DNA from: Roseateles_B sp041906185
GTDB taxonomy: Bacteria; Pseudomonadota; Gammaproteobacteria; Burkholderiales; Burkholderiaceae_C
Direction: 5' to 3'
Assembly: GCA_041906185.1 (NCBI GenBank)
Contig: JAYRJQ010000023.1
Span: forward strand, 1-64,000
DNA length: 64,000 bases
A program made the position numbers and the translations under genes. Of the stretch, positions 46,101 through 54,175 are shown piece after piece. How positions within the stretch are numbered: position 1 is the first letter of the stretch; the number at the start of each line of letters is the position of its first letter. The notes under the pieces are model-generated. The model ran no database searches. It worked only from the letters and a program-made list of their open reading frames with translations, and was not told where the DNA came from.

Positions 46101-48810
46101 TCGCGCGCATGAGCTTGGCGATGTCGTCGAAGTGCAGGCCGGTCGTGGGCTCGTCGAAGAGGAAGAGCGTGCCCTTCTTCGCGACGGCCTGGCGGCTCTT
46201 GCTGGCGCTGCTGGCGGCCTCGGCGAGGAAGCCGGCGAGCTTCAGCCGCTGGGCCTCGCCGCCGGACAGAGTCGGCACGGGCTGGCCCAGGCGCACGTAT
46301 TCCAGGCCCACGTCGAGGATGGGCTGCAGCTTGACGAGCACCTCGCGGTCGTAGCGGAACAGGTGCACGGCCTCGCTGACGGTCAGCTCCAGCACCTCGG
46401 AGACGGAGAACTCGCGCTCGTCCCGGATCACCTTGACGTCGAGGATCTCGGCGCGGAAGCGGCGGCCGTCGCAGTCGGGGCAGCGCAGGTACACATCGGA
46501 GAGGAACTGCATCTCGACGTGCTCGAAGCCCGAGCCGCCGCAGGTGGGGCAGCGGCCGTCGCCCGCGTTGAAGCTGAACATGCCAGCGGTGTAGCTGCGC
46601 TCCTGCGCGAGCGGCGTGGCGGCGAAGAGCTTGCGGATCTCGTCGAAGGCGCCGACATAGCTGGCCGGGTTCGAGCGCGCCGTCTTGCCGATGGGGGACT
46701 GGTCCACGAAGACGGCATCGGCGAGCCAGTCGGCCCCCAGCAGGCGGTCGTGCGCGCCCGGGGCCTCGGTGGCCCGGCCGTAGTGGCGGGCGAGCGCGGG
46801 GTAGAGCACGTCCTGCATCAGCGTGCTCTTGCCCGAGCCCGAGACGCCGGTGACGACGACCATGCGCTGCAGCGGGAACTCCACGCTGACGTTCTTCAGG
46901 TTGTGTTCGCGCGCGCCTTCGAGGATGAGGCGCGGCGTCGAGGCGTCCACGAGGCGCTTCAGCCCCATGCCCACCTGCTTGCGCGCGCCGAGGTAGGCGC
47001 CGGTGAGCGTGTCGGCCGAGCGGATGGACTCCGGCGTGCCGTCGAAGACGATGCTGCCGCCCTTCTCGCCCGGGCCGGGGCCCATGTCGATGAGGCGGTC
47101 GGCGGCCAGCATCACGGCGGGGTCGTGCTCGACGACGACCAGCGTGTTGCCCGCGTCGCGCAGGCGGTGCATGGCCTGCACGATGCGGTTCATGTCCCGC
47201 GGGTGCAGGCCGATGCTGGGCTCGTCCAGCACGAACAGCGTGTTCACCAGCGAGGTGCCCAGGGCCGTGGTGAGGTTGATGCGCTGCACCTCGCCGCCCG
47301 AGAGCGTGCGGCTCTGGCGGTCGAGCGTGAGGTAGCCCAGACCGACGTCGCAGAGGTATTTGAGGCGGTTGCGGATCTCCTCCAGCAGCAGCTTCAGCGC
47401 CTCGTCCAGCATCGTGGAGGGTAGCTGCAGCTCGTCCATGAAGCGGCGCAGGCGGTGCATGGGCAGCTGCATGAGGTCATGCAGGTGCAGGCCCGGCAGG
47501 GCCTCCAGCTGATCGCGGCGCCAGGCCACGCCGCTGGGCAGGAAGCGCTGCTCACGGGGCAGCGCGGCGTCGGCCAGCGCGGCCGAGCCCACGCGCCACA
47601 GCAGGGCCTCGGTCTTGAGGCGCGCGCCGCGGCAGTCCGGGCATTCGGTGTAGCTGCGGTACTTGGACAAGAGCACGCGGATGTGCATCTTGTAGGCCTT
47701 GCTCTCGAGGTACTCGAAGAAGCGGTGCACGCCGTACCACTGCTGGTTCCACTTGCCGTTCCAGTTCGGCGAGCCGTTGATCACCCAGTCCTTCTGGGCC
47801 GCCGTCAGCTGGCTCCAGGCGGTGTCCCGCGGGATGCCGGCGTCGCCCGCATGGCGCATGAGGTCGTCCTGGCACTCGGCCCAGGCGGGCGTCTGCAGCG
47901 GCTTGATGGCGCCGGCGCGCAGGGTCTTCTTCTCGTCGGGGATGACGAGGCCGAGGTCCACGCCGATCACGCGGCCGAAGCCGCGGCAGGTCTCGCAGGC
48001 GCCCATGGCCGAGTTGAAGGAGAAGAGCGCCGGCTGCGGGTCCTGGTAGCGCAGGTCGCTGTCCGGGCAGTGCAGGCCCGTGGAGTAGCGCCAGAGCTCG
48101 GGCGCCTGCTCGTCGCTGCCGCCCGCGTACACGCTCAGGCGGCCGCTGCCGCGCTTGAGGGCCAGCTCGATGGCCTCCATGGCGCGCTGGGTGTCGACGC
48201 CCTGCATGCGGAAGCGGTCGGCCACCACGTCAAGAATCTTGCGATCGCCCGACTCGCGTTCCCCCTGGATCCGCGTGAAGCCGCTCGCCGCCAGCCACTG
48301 CTGCACCTGCTCGGCGCTGGTGTTGGCGGGCAGCTCGACGGGGAAGGTCAGCACCAGTCGCGGATCATCTGCAAGCGTCCGGGCCTTGAGCTCGGCGAAG
48401 ATCGTCTGTGCCGTGTCGTGCCGCACCGGCTGGGCCGTCTGGCGGTCGTAGAGCTGGGCGGCGCGTGCGAACAGCAGCTTCAGGTGGTCGTTCAGCTCCG
48501 TCATCGTGCCGACCGTGGAGCGCGAGGTGCGCACCGGGTTGGTCTGGTCGATGGCGATGGCGGGCGGCACGCCCTCCACCTTGTCCACGGCGGGCCGGTC
48601 CATGCGGTCCAGGAACTGCCGGGCGTAGGCTGAAAACGTTTCCACATAGCGGCGCTGGCCTTCGGCATAGAGCGTGTCGAAGACCAGGCTCGATTTGCCG
48701 GAGCCGCTGGGCCCCGTCACCACCGTCAGCTCATGGGTGGCGATGTCCAGGTCCAGGTTCTTGAGGTTGTGCTGGCGGGCACCGCGAATCTTGATATGAC
48801 CGTCGGACAT
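43168..48810 (-). CDS. uvrA: Double-length UvrA (excinuclease ABC subunit A)
   Basis: A 1880-residue UvrA-like protein, about twice the normal length. Four ABC ATPase domains are present: Walker A GPSGSGKSS near residue 33 and GVSGSGKST near 680, 1080 and 1545, each with its LSGGE signature. Cys pairs for zinc (CPTCGGSG, CPDCDG, CPTCGES, CPGCEGQG) occur in both halves. Each half resembles a complete UvrA, so this is a tandem fusion, a form known in Betaproteobacteria and Pseudomonas beside a normal UvrA. It should bind damaged DNA as the UvrABC loader does, or act in drug-adduct recognition; I cannot tell which. Confidence 0.92.
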   Translation of the reverse strand: MSDGHIKIRGARQHNLKNLDLDIATHELTVVTGPSGSGKSSLVFDTLYAEGQRRYVETFSAYARQFLDRMDRPAVDKVEGVPPAIAIDQTNPVRTSRSTVGTMTELNDHLKLLFARAAQLYDRQTAQPVRHDTAQTIFAELKARTLADDPRLVLTFPVELPANTSAEQVQQWLAASGFTRIQGERESGDRKILDVVADRFRMQGVDTQRAMEAIELALKRGSGRLSVYAGGSDEQAPELWRYSTGLHCPDSDLRYQDPQPALFSFNSAMGACETCRGFGRVIGVDLGLVIPDEKKTLRAGAIKPLQTPAWAECQDDLMRHAGDAGIPRDTAWSQLTAAQKDWVINGSPNWNGKWNQQWYGVHRFFEYLESKAYKMHIRVLLSKYRSYTECPDCRGARLKTEALLWRVGSAALADAALPREQRFLPSGVAWRRDQLEALPGLHLHDLMQLPMHRLRRFMDELQLPSTMLDEALKLLLEEIRNRLKYLCDVGLGYLTLDRQSRTLSGGEVQRINLTTALGTSLVNTLFVLDEPSIGLHPRDMNRIVQAMHRLRDAGNTLVVVEHDPAVMLAADRLIDMGPGPGEKGGSIVFDGTPESIRSADTLTGAYLGARKQVGMGLKRLVDASTPRLILEGAREHNLKNVSVEFPLQRMVVVTGVSGSGKSTLMQDVLYPALARHYGRATEAPGAHDRLLGADWLADAVFVDQSPIGKTARSNPASYVGAFDEIRKLFAATPLAQERSYTAGMFSFNAGDGRCPTCGGSGFEHVEMQFLSDVYLRCPDCDGRRFRAEILDVKVIRDEREFSVSEVLELTVSEAVHLFRYDREVLVKLQPILDVGLEYVRLGQPVPTLSGGEAQRLKLAGFLAEAASSASKSRQAVAKKGTLFLFDEPTTGLHFDDIAKLMRAMRKLLSAGHSLILIEHNLDVIRAADWLIDLGPEGGEDGGLIVCQGTPEEVREHPTSHTAEALREYALHMDRPAAQVEEGRPLQSLVRARRAQAEEAIRIVNAREHNLKSVDVAIPRGKFNVITGVSGSGKSTLAFDILFNEGQRRYLESLNAYARSIVQPAGRPEVDAVWGIPPTVAIEQRLSRGGRKSTVATTTEVWHFLRLLYVKLGVQHCRHDGTPVKPQSVESILAQLMRDYRGQHIGLLAPLVMNRKGLYTDLAKWAKGRGHSHLRVDGEFLPVAPWPKLDRFKEHTLELPVGDLVVSPEKEGELRELLLKALDHGKGVLHVLSPLDGLQTALKSGASTAGLGAVRVFSTKRACPTCGESYPELDPRLFSYNSKHGWCHSCVGTGLALSKEQRKLLDDSQQDKDNRGREQSFNAEVEVEGLADAACPECHGARLNPTARAVTFEGEGIAAVAGWSVSEAREWVSGLALRGRDAEIARDVVSEIQGRLEFLEQVGLGYLTLDRAAPTLSGGEAQRIRLAAQLGSHLQGVCYVLDEPTIGLHPRDNQILLDALATLGDKGNTLVVVEHDEDTIRRADHIIDIGPGAGKRGGRVIAQGTAAELAAHADSLTGRFLAQPLRHPLQGRRPWTGEGPKLGVHGATLHNLQGVTVDVPLQRLVAVTGVSGSGKSTLARDVLLANMAMAVPLRKAPSRWIGCESVTGHEQVDRVLEVDQTPIGKTPRSCPATYIGFWDAIRKLFAETLEAKARGYAAGRFSFNTGEGRCPGCEGQGMKTIEMSFLPDVKVLCDQCHGQRFNPETLGVSWRGKSIGDVLAMEVDEAVEFFAAMPSIAHPLKLLQDVGLGYLTLGQPSPTLSGGEAQRIKLVSELVKVRDDVTRRGQKSPHTLYVLDEPTVGLHMADVEKLIRVLHRLVEGGHSVVVIEHDLDVIAEADWILDLGPEGGTGGGRVVVAGTPEAVVASGSHTGRALAPVLHRG

Positions 48811-49214
48811 CGTGGGGGTCTCTGGCTGAAAGAGGCGGTCATTCTAGGGAGCGTGATGACACGAATCTGTCAGGAGCGGCGATGGCCCTGACGGCACCTC
48901 CGGTACCCTCGCAGCCCCGCCGCTTGCCCTGTATCAAGACCTGGCCCCCGGACGCCCCGCTTCTGCCGCGTAAACGGCACTCAGGGGGCATTGCGCCTTC
49001 GCCGTTCCGGGTGCAACATCACGCCCCGAACGAGCCGTAAATCAAGTACAAGGGATAACCCTAGGCCTGTTCGCCTGCTGGCCGGGGATGTCTGTCCCGT
49101 CCTCAGGGAGGTGCCGCCGCGCTGGACGGCACACGGATCGCCAGCCCCGGGCTGGCGCTTCGCAGAGACGGCGCGCGGCGAATGGAAATGGGCCAACGAG
49201 CAGGTGGGCAGTTC
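48811..49214. other. Divergent intergenic region uvrA / receiver protein
   Basis: About 400 bp. No convincing gene; the open frames here lack ribosome sites and family signs. I saw no LexA box of CTG-N10-CAG type. A one-base variant of the dispersed motif (CAAGACCTGGCCC) occurs at 48935-48947. Confidence 0.4.
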
Positions 49215-49661
49215 ATGACGACAGCAGGCACGGACGGTAGTTCCTCGGGCATCAGCCCTGGCAGCGCGGCGATCCGCACGCAGGTGCTGCTCGTCGAGGA
49301 CAACCCCGTCAACCAGGTCGTGGCGCTGGAGTTCCTGTCCCTCATGGGCCTGCGCAGCCGTCTGGCCAGCAACGGCCTCGAAGCCGTGGACGCCTGCATG
49401 CAGGCCGCCCCGGACCTCGTGCTGATGGACATCCAGATGCCCGGCATGGACGGCCTCGAATGCGCCCGCCGCCTGCGCGAGCTGCAGGCCCGTGCGCAGC
49501 TGCCGCACTTCCCCATCCTCGCCCTCACCGCCCACGCCCTCGAGAGCGACGTGAAGGCCAGCCTCGCGGCCGGCATGGACGAGCACCTCACCAAGCCCCT
49601 CGACTTCGCGGCCCTGCGCCGCCGCCTGGACCACTGGCTCGGCCGCGGCACGGCGCATTGA
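49215..49661 (+). CDS. Stand-alone receiver-domain response regulator
   Basis: A 148-residue protein that is a single REC domain: VLLVEDNPVNQVV with the acidic pair near residue 30, phospho-accepting Asp in LVLMDIQMPGMDG, TAHA switch residues and Lys in HLTKPLD. No output domain is present. The sequence looks like receiver modules of hybrid sensor kinases (NPVNQ motif). Its partner kinase is not nearby. ATG 49215 is preferred to ATG 49182; both keep the domain. Confidence 0.85.
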   Translation: MTTAGTDGSSSGISPGSAAIRTQVLLVEDNPVNQVVALEFLSLMGLRSRLASNGLEAVDACMQAAPDLVLMDIQMPGMDGLECARRLRELQARAQLPHFPILALTAHALESDVKASLAAGMDEHLTKPLDFAALRRRLDHWLGRGTAH

Positions 49662-49754
49662 GGCCGGCCGGCGACGCAGATCGCATCGCCCGTCCGCCAG
49701 CGCACTCCAGACACCCGGCGGCCTCGCCATAATCCGCGGCCAAGGAGAGAGGCC

Positions 49755-50402
49755 GTGATCGAGATTCCCAAACTGAGCAAGCCCGCGGGCGAGGACAAGG
49801 CGCCGCGCTGGTTCCACGTGGCCGTGGCCATGAGCATGGTGCTGAGCGCCGGCGCCGCCCTGGTGTCCGCCCTCAAGACCAGCGCCACCATGCAAGCGCT
49901 GGTCGACCAGAACGCCCGCCTGGTGCGGGCCGGCTCCACCCCCATCCTGCAGTTCTACACGGGCAATGTGAGCCCCGAGGGCAAGGCGCGCCTGCGCATC
50001 TGGGTCGAGAACGTCGGCACGGGCCCGGCGCGCATCGTCTCGCTGAAACTGCGGCTCAAGGACCAGCCGCTGGAGGACGTCCGGGACCTGCCCGCCCTGG
50101 CCGCCAAGGCGCCCGGCGAGACCGTGCTGTCGGGCCAGGACTTCCCCTTCATCCGCAGCACGATCCAGGGCCATGTGCTGGCCGCGGGGCACCAGCGCTC
50201 CATGTTCGAGGCCACGCGCGAGCACATGCGCGAGACCGAGAACCAGCAGCTCTATGGCCGCCTGGACGCACGGCTGCACCAGGTCCAGGCCGAGGCCTGC
50301 TACTGCTCCGTCTTCGACGAATGCTGGGAGACGGACTTCAGCCCGAAGCTGCCCAAGGCCGTCGCCCGCTGCGAGGCGCCGATGCCGGGCGGCAAGACCT
50401 GA
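49755..50402 (+). CDS. Membrane-anchored protein of unknown function
   Basis: A 215-residue protein with GTG start at 49755 preceded by AGGAGAGAGG. An N-terminal membrane helix (FHVAVAMSMVLSAGAALVSA) is followed by a coiled segment and a beta-rich domain (PILQFYTGNVSPEGKARLRI, WVENVGTGPARIV). It contains CYCSVFDECW near the end and finishes GGKT, with the stop codon inside a CAAGACCTGACCC motif. Family not recognised. A CATAAT box lies at 49728-49733. Confidence 0.65.
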   Translation: MIEIPKLSKPAGEDKAPRWFHVAVAMSMVLSAGAALVSALKTSATMQALVDQNARLVRAGSTPILQFYTGNVSPEGKARLRIWVENVGTGPARIVSLKLRLKDQPLEDVRDLPALAAKAPGETVLSGQDFPFIRSTIQGHVLAAGHQRSMFEATREHMRETENQQLYGRLDARLHQVQAEACYCSVFDECWETDFSPKLPKAVARCEAPMPGGKT

Positions 50403-50405
50403 CCC
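50393..50405 (+). repeat. Dispersed 13-bp motif CAAGACCTGACCC (copy 1)
   Basis: An exact copy that provides the last codons (AAG ACC TGA) of the preceding gene. See the REP-like motif findings. Confidence 0.7.
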
Positions 50406-50447
50406 CGCCCTTCATTCGCCACCTCTGCCGCCAGGGCATCCCTGCCA

Positions 50448-51287
50448 TCAGCCGCCCTCGATGAAGCGCCGCACCAGCTCCAGCTGCGCCGGCACATTGA
50501 GGGCGGGCGCATGGCCGCAGCCGGGGATCGTCGCGACGGCCGCGCAGGGCCCGCGCACGCGCATGGCCTCGGCCGTCTCGACCAGCAGCAGGTCGGAGTC
50601 CTCGCCACGCAGGCACAGCACGGGCAGGCTGAGGCTGTCCCATTCGGTCCAGCGCTCGTAGTCGTCGGGCCGGTTGACGAACTGCCGCACCATCGCCGGG
50701 TCGTAGTGCGGCGTCACGCGGCCGTCGGGCAGGCGGCGCAGAGAGGTCTCGGTCAGCAGGCGCCACTGGGCGTCGCTGAGCCAGCCGTAGGGCCGGTAGA
50801 CCTGCCGGAAGTACTGCTCCAGCTCGGTCACGGTGTCGAAGGCCTGCGGGTTGCCGGCATAGGCGCGGATGCGCGCGATGGCCGGCGCCGCGAGCGAGGG
50901 GCCGTTGTCGTTCAGCACCAGGCGCTCGATGCGGCCGCGCAGCGTCGTCGCCGCCGCGACGGTCCCGATCGCTCCGCCCATCGACGTGCCGACCCAGTGG
51001 AAGCGCTCGAGCCCCAGCTGGTCCACCAGCGCCGTGGCGATCTGCACATAGAAGTCCAGGCAGTACTCGCGGTCCGGCTCGGGGCTCCACTGCGAGAGGC
51101 CGCGGCCGATCGTGTCCGGGCAGATCACGCGGTAGCGCGGGCTGAGGAAGGCGGCCAGCGCGTCCATGTCACGCCCGGTGCGGGCCAGGCCGTGCCAGGC
51201 GATGACCACCGGTCCGTCCGCCGGCCCCCAGTCGGTGTAGTGGATCTCGCGGCCCGCACACGCCAAGTAGTGCGAAGTGAAGCTCAT
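50448..51287 (-). CDS. Alpha/beta hydrolase
   Basis: A 279-residue cytoplasmic hydrolase: strand VVIAWHGLARTG (oxyanion region HG), nucleophile Ser in VGTSMGGAIG (GxSxG, about residue 98), Asp in LRGEDSDLL and His in GCGHAPAL. An ester or amide substrate is likely. Its start overlaps the livM stop by 4 bp (ATGA), so it is the last gene of the ABC transporter operon. It may act on the imported compound (inference). Confidence 0.88.
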   Translation of the reverse strand: MSFTSHYLACAGREIHYTDWGPADGPVVIAWHGLARTGRDMDALAAFLSPRYRVICPDTIGRGLSQWSPEPDREYCLDFYVQIATALVDQLGLERFHWVGTSMGGAIGTVAAATTLRGRIERLVLNDNGPSLAAPAIARIRAYAGNPQAFDTVTELEQYFRQVYRPYGWLSDAQWRLLTETSLRRLPDGRVTPHYDPAMVRQFVNRPDDYERWTEWDSLSLPVLCLRGEDSDLLLVETAEAMRVRGPCAAVATIPGCGHAPALNVPAQLELVRRFIEGG

Positions 51288-52381
51288 GTCCGCTCCTTGT
51301 CGAGGGCCGCGAGGGCCTGCCGGGCCGCCCGCAGCCGCAGGCCGCCGACGATGCCCGCCGGGAAGTGATAGACCGCCAGCACGAAGAGCAGGCCGAGCCA
51401 CAGCAGCCAGCGGTCCGGCGAGACCAGCTGCGCCAGCACGGGCACGCCCTCCACCGCCGCGGCGCCGAGGCGCATCAGGTCCTGCAGATAGGCCTGGGCT
51501 GCCATGAACAGCACGCTGCCCACGATGGCGCCGTAGAGACTGCCCATGCCGCCGATCACGCAGATCAGCAGCACGTCCAGCATCAGCTCCAGCGATAGCG
51601 AGGTGTCCGGCCCGTTGTAGCGCAGCCAGACGGCCAGCATGGCGCCAGCCAGCGTCGCGAAGAGCGCGGCCAGCACCGTGGCCAGCACGCGGTAGACCAC
51701 CGTGCGGTAGCCGATGGCCTCGGCCCGGAAATCGTTCTCGCGGATGGCCTGCAGCACGCGACCGAAGGGCGAGTTCACGATGCGCAGCATCAGCAGCGTG
51801 AGCAGGACCGTGCAGGCGCACAGCAGGTAGTAGGCCGCAAAGCGCCCGTCGATGCTGGCGCCGAGGAAGGGCTCCTCGAGGAACTCCGTGCCGGGCTGCA
51901 GCAGCTCGGGCACCTGGAAGCTCAGGCCGTCCTCGCCGCCGGTGAACTCGGACAGCTGCGACGCGAGCCCGAGGAAGGCCGAGGCGACGGCCAGCGTGAT
52001 CATGGCGAAGAAGATGGCCTTGACCCGCAGCGAGAACAGCCCGATCAGCAGGGACAGCAGCAGGCTCACGCCCAGCGCGGCGCCGGTGCCGACGGCCAGC
52101 GCCGGCCAGCCTGCGCCCATCTGATTGCTGGCAATGGCCACGCCGTAGGCTCCGATGCCGAAGAACATCGTGTGCGCGAAGCTCACGATGCCGGTGTAGC
52201 CCAGCAGCAGGTCGTAGCTCGCCACGAGCACGATGAACACGAGGATCTTGGCCGCCACGTTGAGCGCCTTGATCCCCGGGAAGAGGAAGGGCGTCAGCAG
52301 CAGGCCCAGCACGCAGGCCAGCAGCAGCGCCGCCAGCAGCCGGCTGCGCGGCAGGTCGTGAGACAGCACGGCGCGCAGCAT
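51284..52381 (-). CDS. livM: ABC transporter permease, LivM family
   Basis: A 365-residue inner-membrane protein of the branched-chain amino-acid permease family. About nine to ten helices; the family hallmark GYTGIVSFAHTMFFGIGAYG lies near residue 55-75, and the EAA-like loop IRENDFRAEAIGYR near 225. The true N-terminus (MLRAVLSHD) is at 52381; its ATG overlaps the livH stop (ATGA). Pairs with LivH in the membrane pore. Substrate could be amino acids, amides or urea-like compounds. Confidence 0.92.
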   Translation of the reverse strand: MLRAVLSHDLPRSRLLAALLLACVLGLLLTPFLFPGIKALNVAAKILVFIVLVASYDLLLGYTGIVSFAHTMFFGIGAYGVAIASNQMGAGWPALAVGTGAALGVSLLLSLLIGLFSLRVKAIFFAMITLAVASAFLGLASQLSEFTGGEDGLSFQVPELLQPGTEFLEEPFLGASIDGRFAAYYLLCACTVLLTLLMLRIVNSPFGRVLQAIRENDFRAEAIGYRTVVYRVLATVLAALFATLAGAMLAVWLRYNGPDTSLSLELMLDVLLICVIGGMGSLYGAIVGSVLFMAAQAYLQDLMRLGAAAVEGVPVLAQLVSPDRWLLWLGLLFVLAVYHFPAGIVGGLRLRAARQALAALDKERT

Positions 52382-53418
52382 CAGCGGGCCTCCACGGGGT
52401 AGAGCCCCTGCGGCCGCCACAGCAGCACCGCCACCATCAGGCCGATGGTCGAGAACAGCGCCGCCTTGGGGAAGAGGAAGCCGCAGTAGTTGGCCATCAG
52501 CCCCACGGCCAGCGCGCCCACGAAGCAGCCGAGCGTCGAGCCCAGGCCGCCGATGATGATGACGATGAAGATCAGCGTGTTCACCTGCGCCCCGATCTGC
52601 GGCGTCACCCCCTGCTGGTACAGCCCCCACATCACCCCGCCGAGGCCGGCCAGTGCGGAGCCCGCGACGAACACGGCCACGAACAGCCGGCGGATGCGGT
52701 AGCCGAGGCTCTCCACCATCTCGCGGTCCTGCACGCCGGCGCGGATCAGCAGGCCGAGCTTGGTACGGTTGAGCAGCCACAGCAGGCCCCCGAACACGGC
52801 CAGCCCGACGACCACGGCCAGCAGGCGGAACTTCTCGACAGCGACGTCGCCCATCAGCAGCGAGCCGCGCAGCCCTTCCGGCACCGGCAGCGGCACCAGC
52901 TGCGCGCCCCACAGCAGCTTGATGCACTCCTCGCCGATGATCATGCCGCCCATCGTGATGAGGATCTGCTTGAGGTGCATGCCGTAGACCGGCCGCACCA
53001 GCACGCGCTCGAACAGCAGGCCCACCGCGCCCGCGACGGCCATGCCCGCCAGGCTGGCGAGCGCCACGGCGACGAGGTTGGCGGCCAGGCTGCTGCCCTC
53101 GCCCGTCCAGGCCGTCATGCCGCCCATCACCGTGGTGGCCATGAACGCCCCGAGCGCGATGAACACGCCGTGGCCGAAGTTCATCACGTCCATGAGGCCG
53201 AAGACCAGCGTCAGGCCCGAGGCGATGATGAAGATGATCAGGCCCATCGCCAGGCCGGCGATCGTGAGCGTGGCCCAGGTGGACGCGCTGCCGGTGAGGG
53301 CCAGCGCGAGGGCCATGAGGCCCAGCAGCAGCGCGATCGGCTGCCAGTCGAGCCTCAGGCGCAGCCCCGCGGCACGCGCGGGCGCGGCCGAGGCCGGGGA
53401 AGACATGGGGATGCTCAT
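52381..53418 (-). CDS. livH: ABC transporter permease, LivH family
   Basis: A 345-residue inner-membrane protein of the LivH family: LAMGLIIFIIASGLTLVFGL and DVMNFGHGVFIALGAF, the usual start, with GLGGVMWGLYQQGVTPQIG and the C-terminal LLWRPQGLYPVEAR. An N-terminal extension of about 45 residues (MSIPMSSPASAAP...) is longer than in typical LivH. The start codon used is ATG 53418. It overlaps livM by one base. Confidence 0.92.
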   Translation of the reverse strand: MSIPMSSPASAAPARAAGLRLRLDWQPIALLLGLMALALALTGSASTWATLTIAGLAMGLIIFIIASGLTLVFGLMDVMNFGHGVFIALGAFMATTVMGGMTAWTGEGSSLAANLVAVALASLAGMAVAGAVGLLFERVLVRPVYGMHLKQILITMGGMIIGEECIKLLWGAQLVPLPVPEGLRGSLLMGDVAVEKFRLLAVVVGLAVFGGLLWLLNRTKLGLLIRAGVQDREMVESLGYRIRRLFVAVFVAGSALAGLGGVMWGLYQQGVTPQIGAQVNTLIFIVIIIGGLGSTLGCFVGALAVGLMANYCGFLFPKAALFSTIGLMVAVLLWRPQGLYPVEAR

Positions 53419-53428
53419 GCGTCCCTCC

Positions 53429-54175
53429 TCATTGATGGGCCGCGAGCGAGAGCCCCAGCAGCCGCTGCTGCAGGGCCTCGTCCGCGGCCAGGTCGGCCAT
53501 GCGGCCGGCGTGCACCACGCGGCCGTCGTCCATCACCGCCACGCCGTCGCCGAGCTGGCGGGCCATGTGGAAGTTCTGCTCCACCAGCAGCACCGTCGTG
53601 CGGCTGCGCTTGAGCTCCTGCAGGGACTCGATCAGGTTCTGGACGATGGCCGGCGCCAGGCCCTTGGAGGGCTCGTCGATCAGCAGCAGGCGCCGCGGCT
53701 CGATCAGCGCGCGGGCGATGGCCAGCATCTGCTTCTGCCCGCCCGAGAGCTTGCCCGCCGGGTAGTGCCAGAACTTCTTCAGTGCCGGGAAGAGGCCGAA
53801 GAGCCAGGCCAGGCGGGCGTCGTCCAGCTGCTCCAGCCGGCGGGCGTCACGGGCGGCGAGCAGCAGGTTCTCCGCCACGCTCAGCGCGCCGAAGATGCCC
53901 ATGTTCTCGGGCACGTAGGCGATGCTCTGCCGCGCGATCTCCGGCGTGGCCAGCTGCGCGCCCGGGCCGCCGATGGGCTGACCGGCCAGCAAGACCTGAC
54001 CCCCGCTCGGTTGCCACAGGCCCATGATGCTGCGCAGCGTCGTGGTCTTGCCGGCGCCGTTGCGGCCCAGCAGCAGCGTCAACTCCCCCTCGGGCACCAC
54101 GAGGTCCACGCCATGCAGGATGTGATACGCCCCGATGTGCGTCTGCACCTTGCGCAACTCCAGCAGCGGCGTCAT
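53429..54175 (-). CDS. livF: ABC transporter ATPase, LivF family
   Basis: A 248-residue cytoplasmic ATPase: Walker A GRNGAGKTT (residues 37-45), signature LSGGQKQM, Walker B LLLIDEPSKGLAP and switch His in LVEQNFHMA. The gene overlaps livG by 4 bp. A CAAGACCTGACCC motif lies inside the coding sequence (53990-54002) and encodes GQVLL after the Walker A helix. Confidence 0.93.
   Translation of the reverse strand: MTPLLELRKVQTHIGAYHILHGVDLVVPEGELTLLLGRNGAGKTTTLRSIMGLWQPSGGQVLLAGQPIGGPGAQLATPEIARQSIAYVPENMGIFGALSVAENLLLAARDARRLEQLDDARLAWLFGLFPALKKFWHYPAGKLSGGQKQMLAIARALIEPRRLLLIDEPSKGLAPAIVQNLIESLQELKRSRTTVLLVEQNFHMARQLGDGVAVMDDGRVVHAGRMADLAADEALQQRLLGLSLAAHQ
53990..54002 (+). repeat. Dispersed motif copy inside livF
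   Basis: An exact CAAGACCTGACCC on the plus strand. On the livF strand GGGTCAGGTCTTG is read GQVLL. See findings. Confidence 0.7.

Noticed and set aside
45787..47424. A 545-codon open frame opposite uvrA
   Set aside because: Same reason: an open shadow frame of a real gene.
43168..48810. Possible frameshift joining two separate uvrA genes
   Set aside because: The frame is continuous over all four ATPase domains and such double UvrA proteins are known in related bacteria.
48991..49218. 75-codon open frame upstream of the receiver gene
   Set aside because: No ribosome site or recognisable product; it overlaps the proposed start of the receiver gene.
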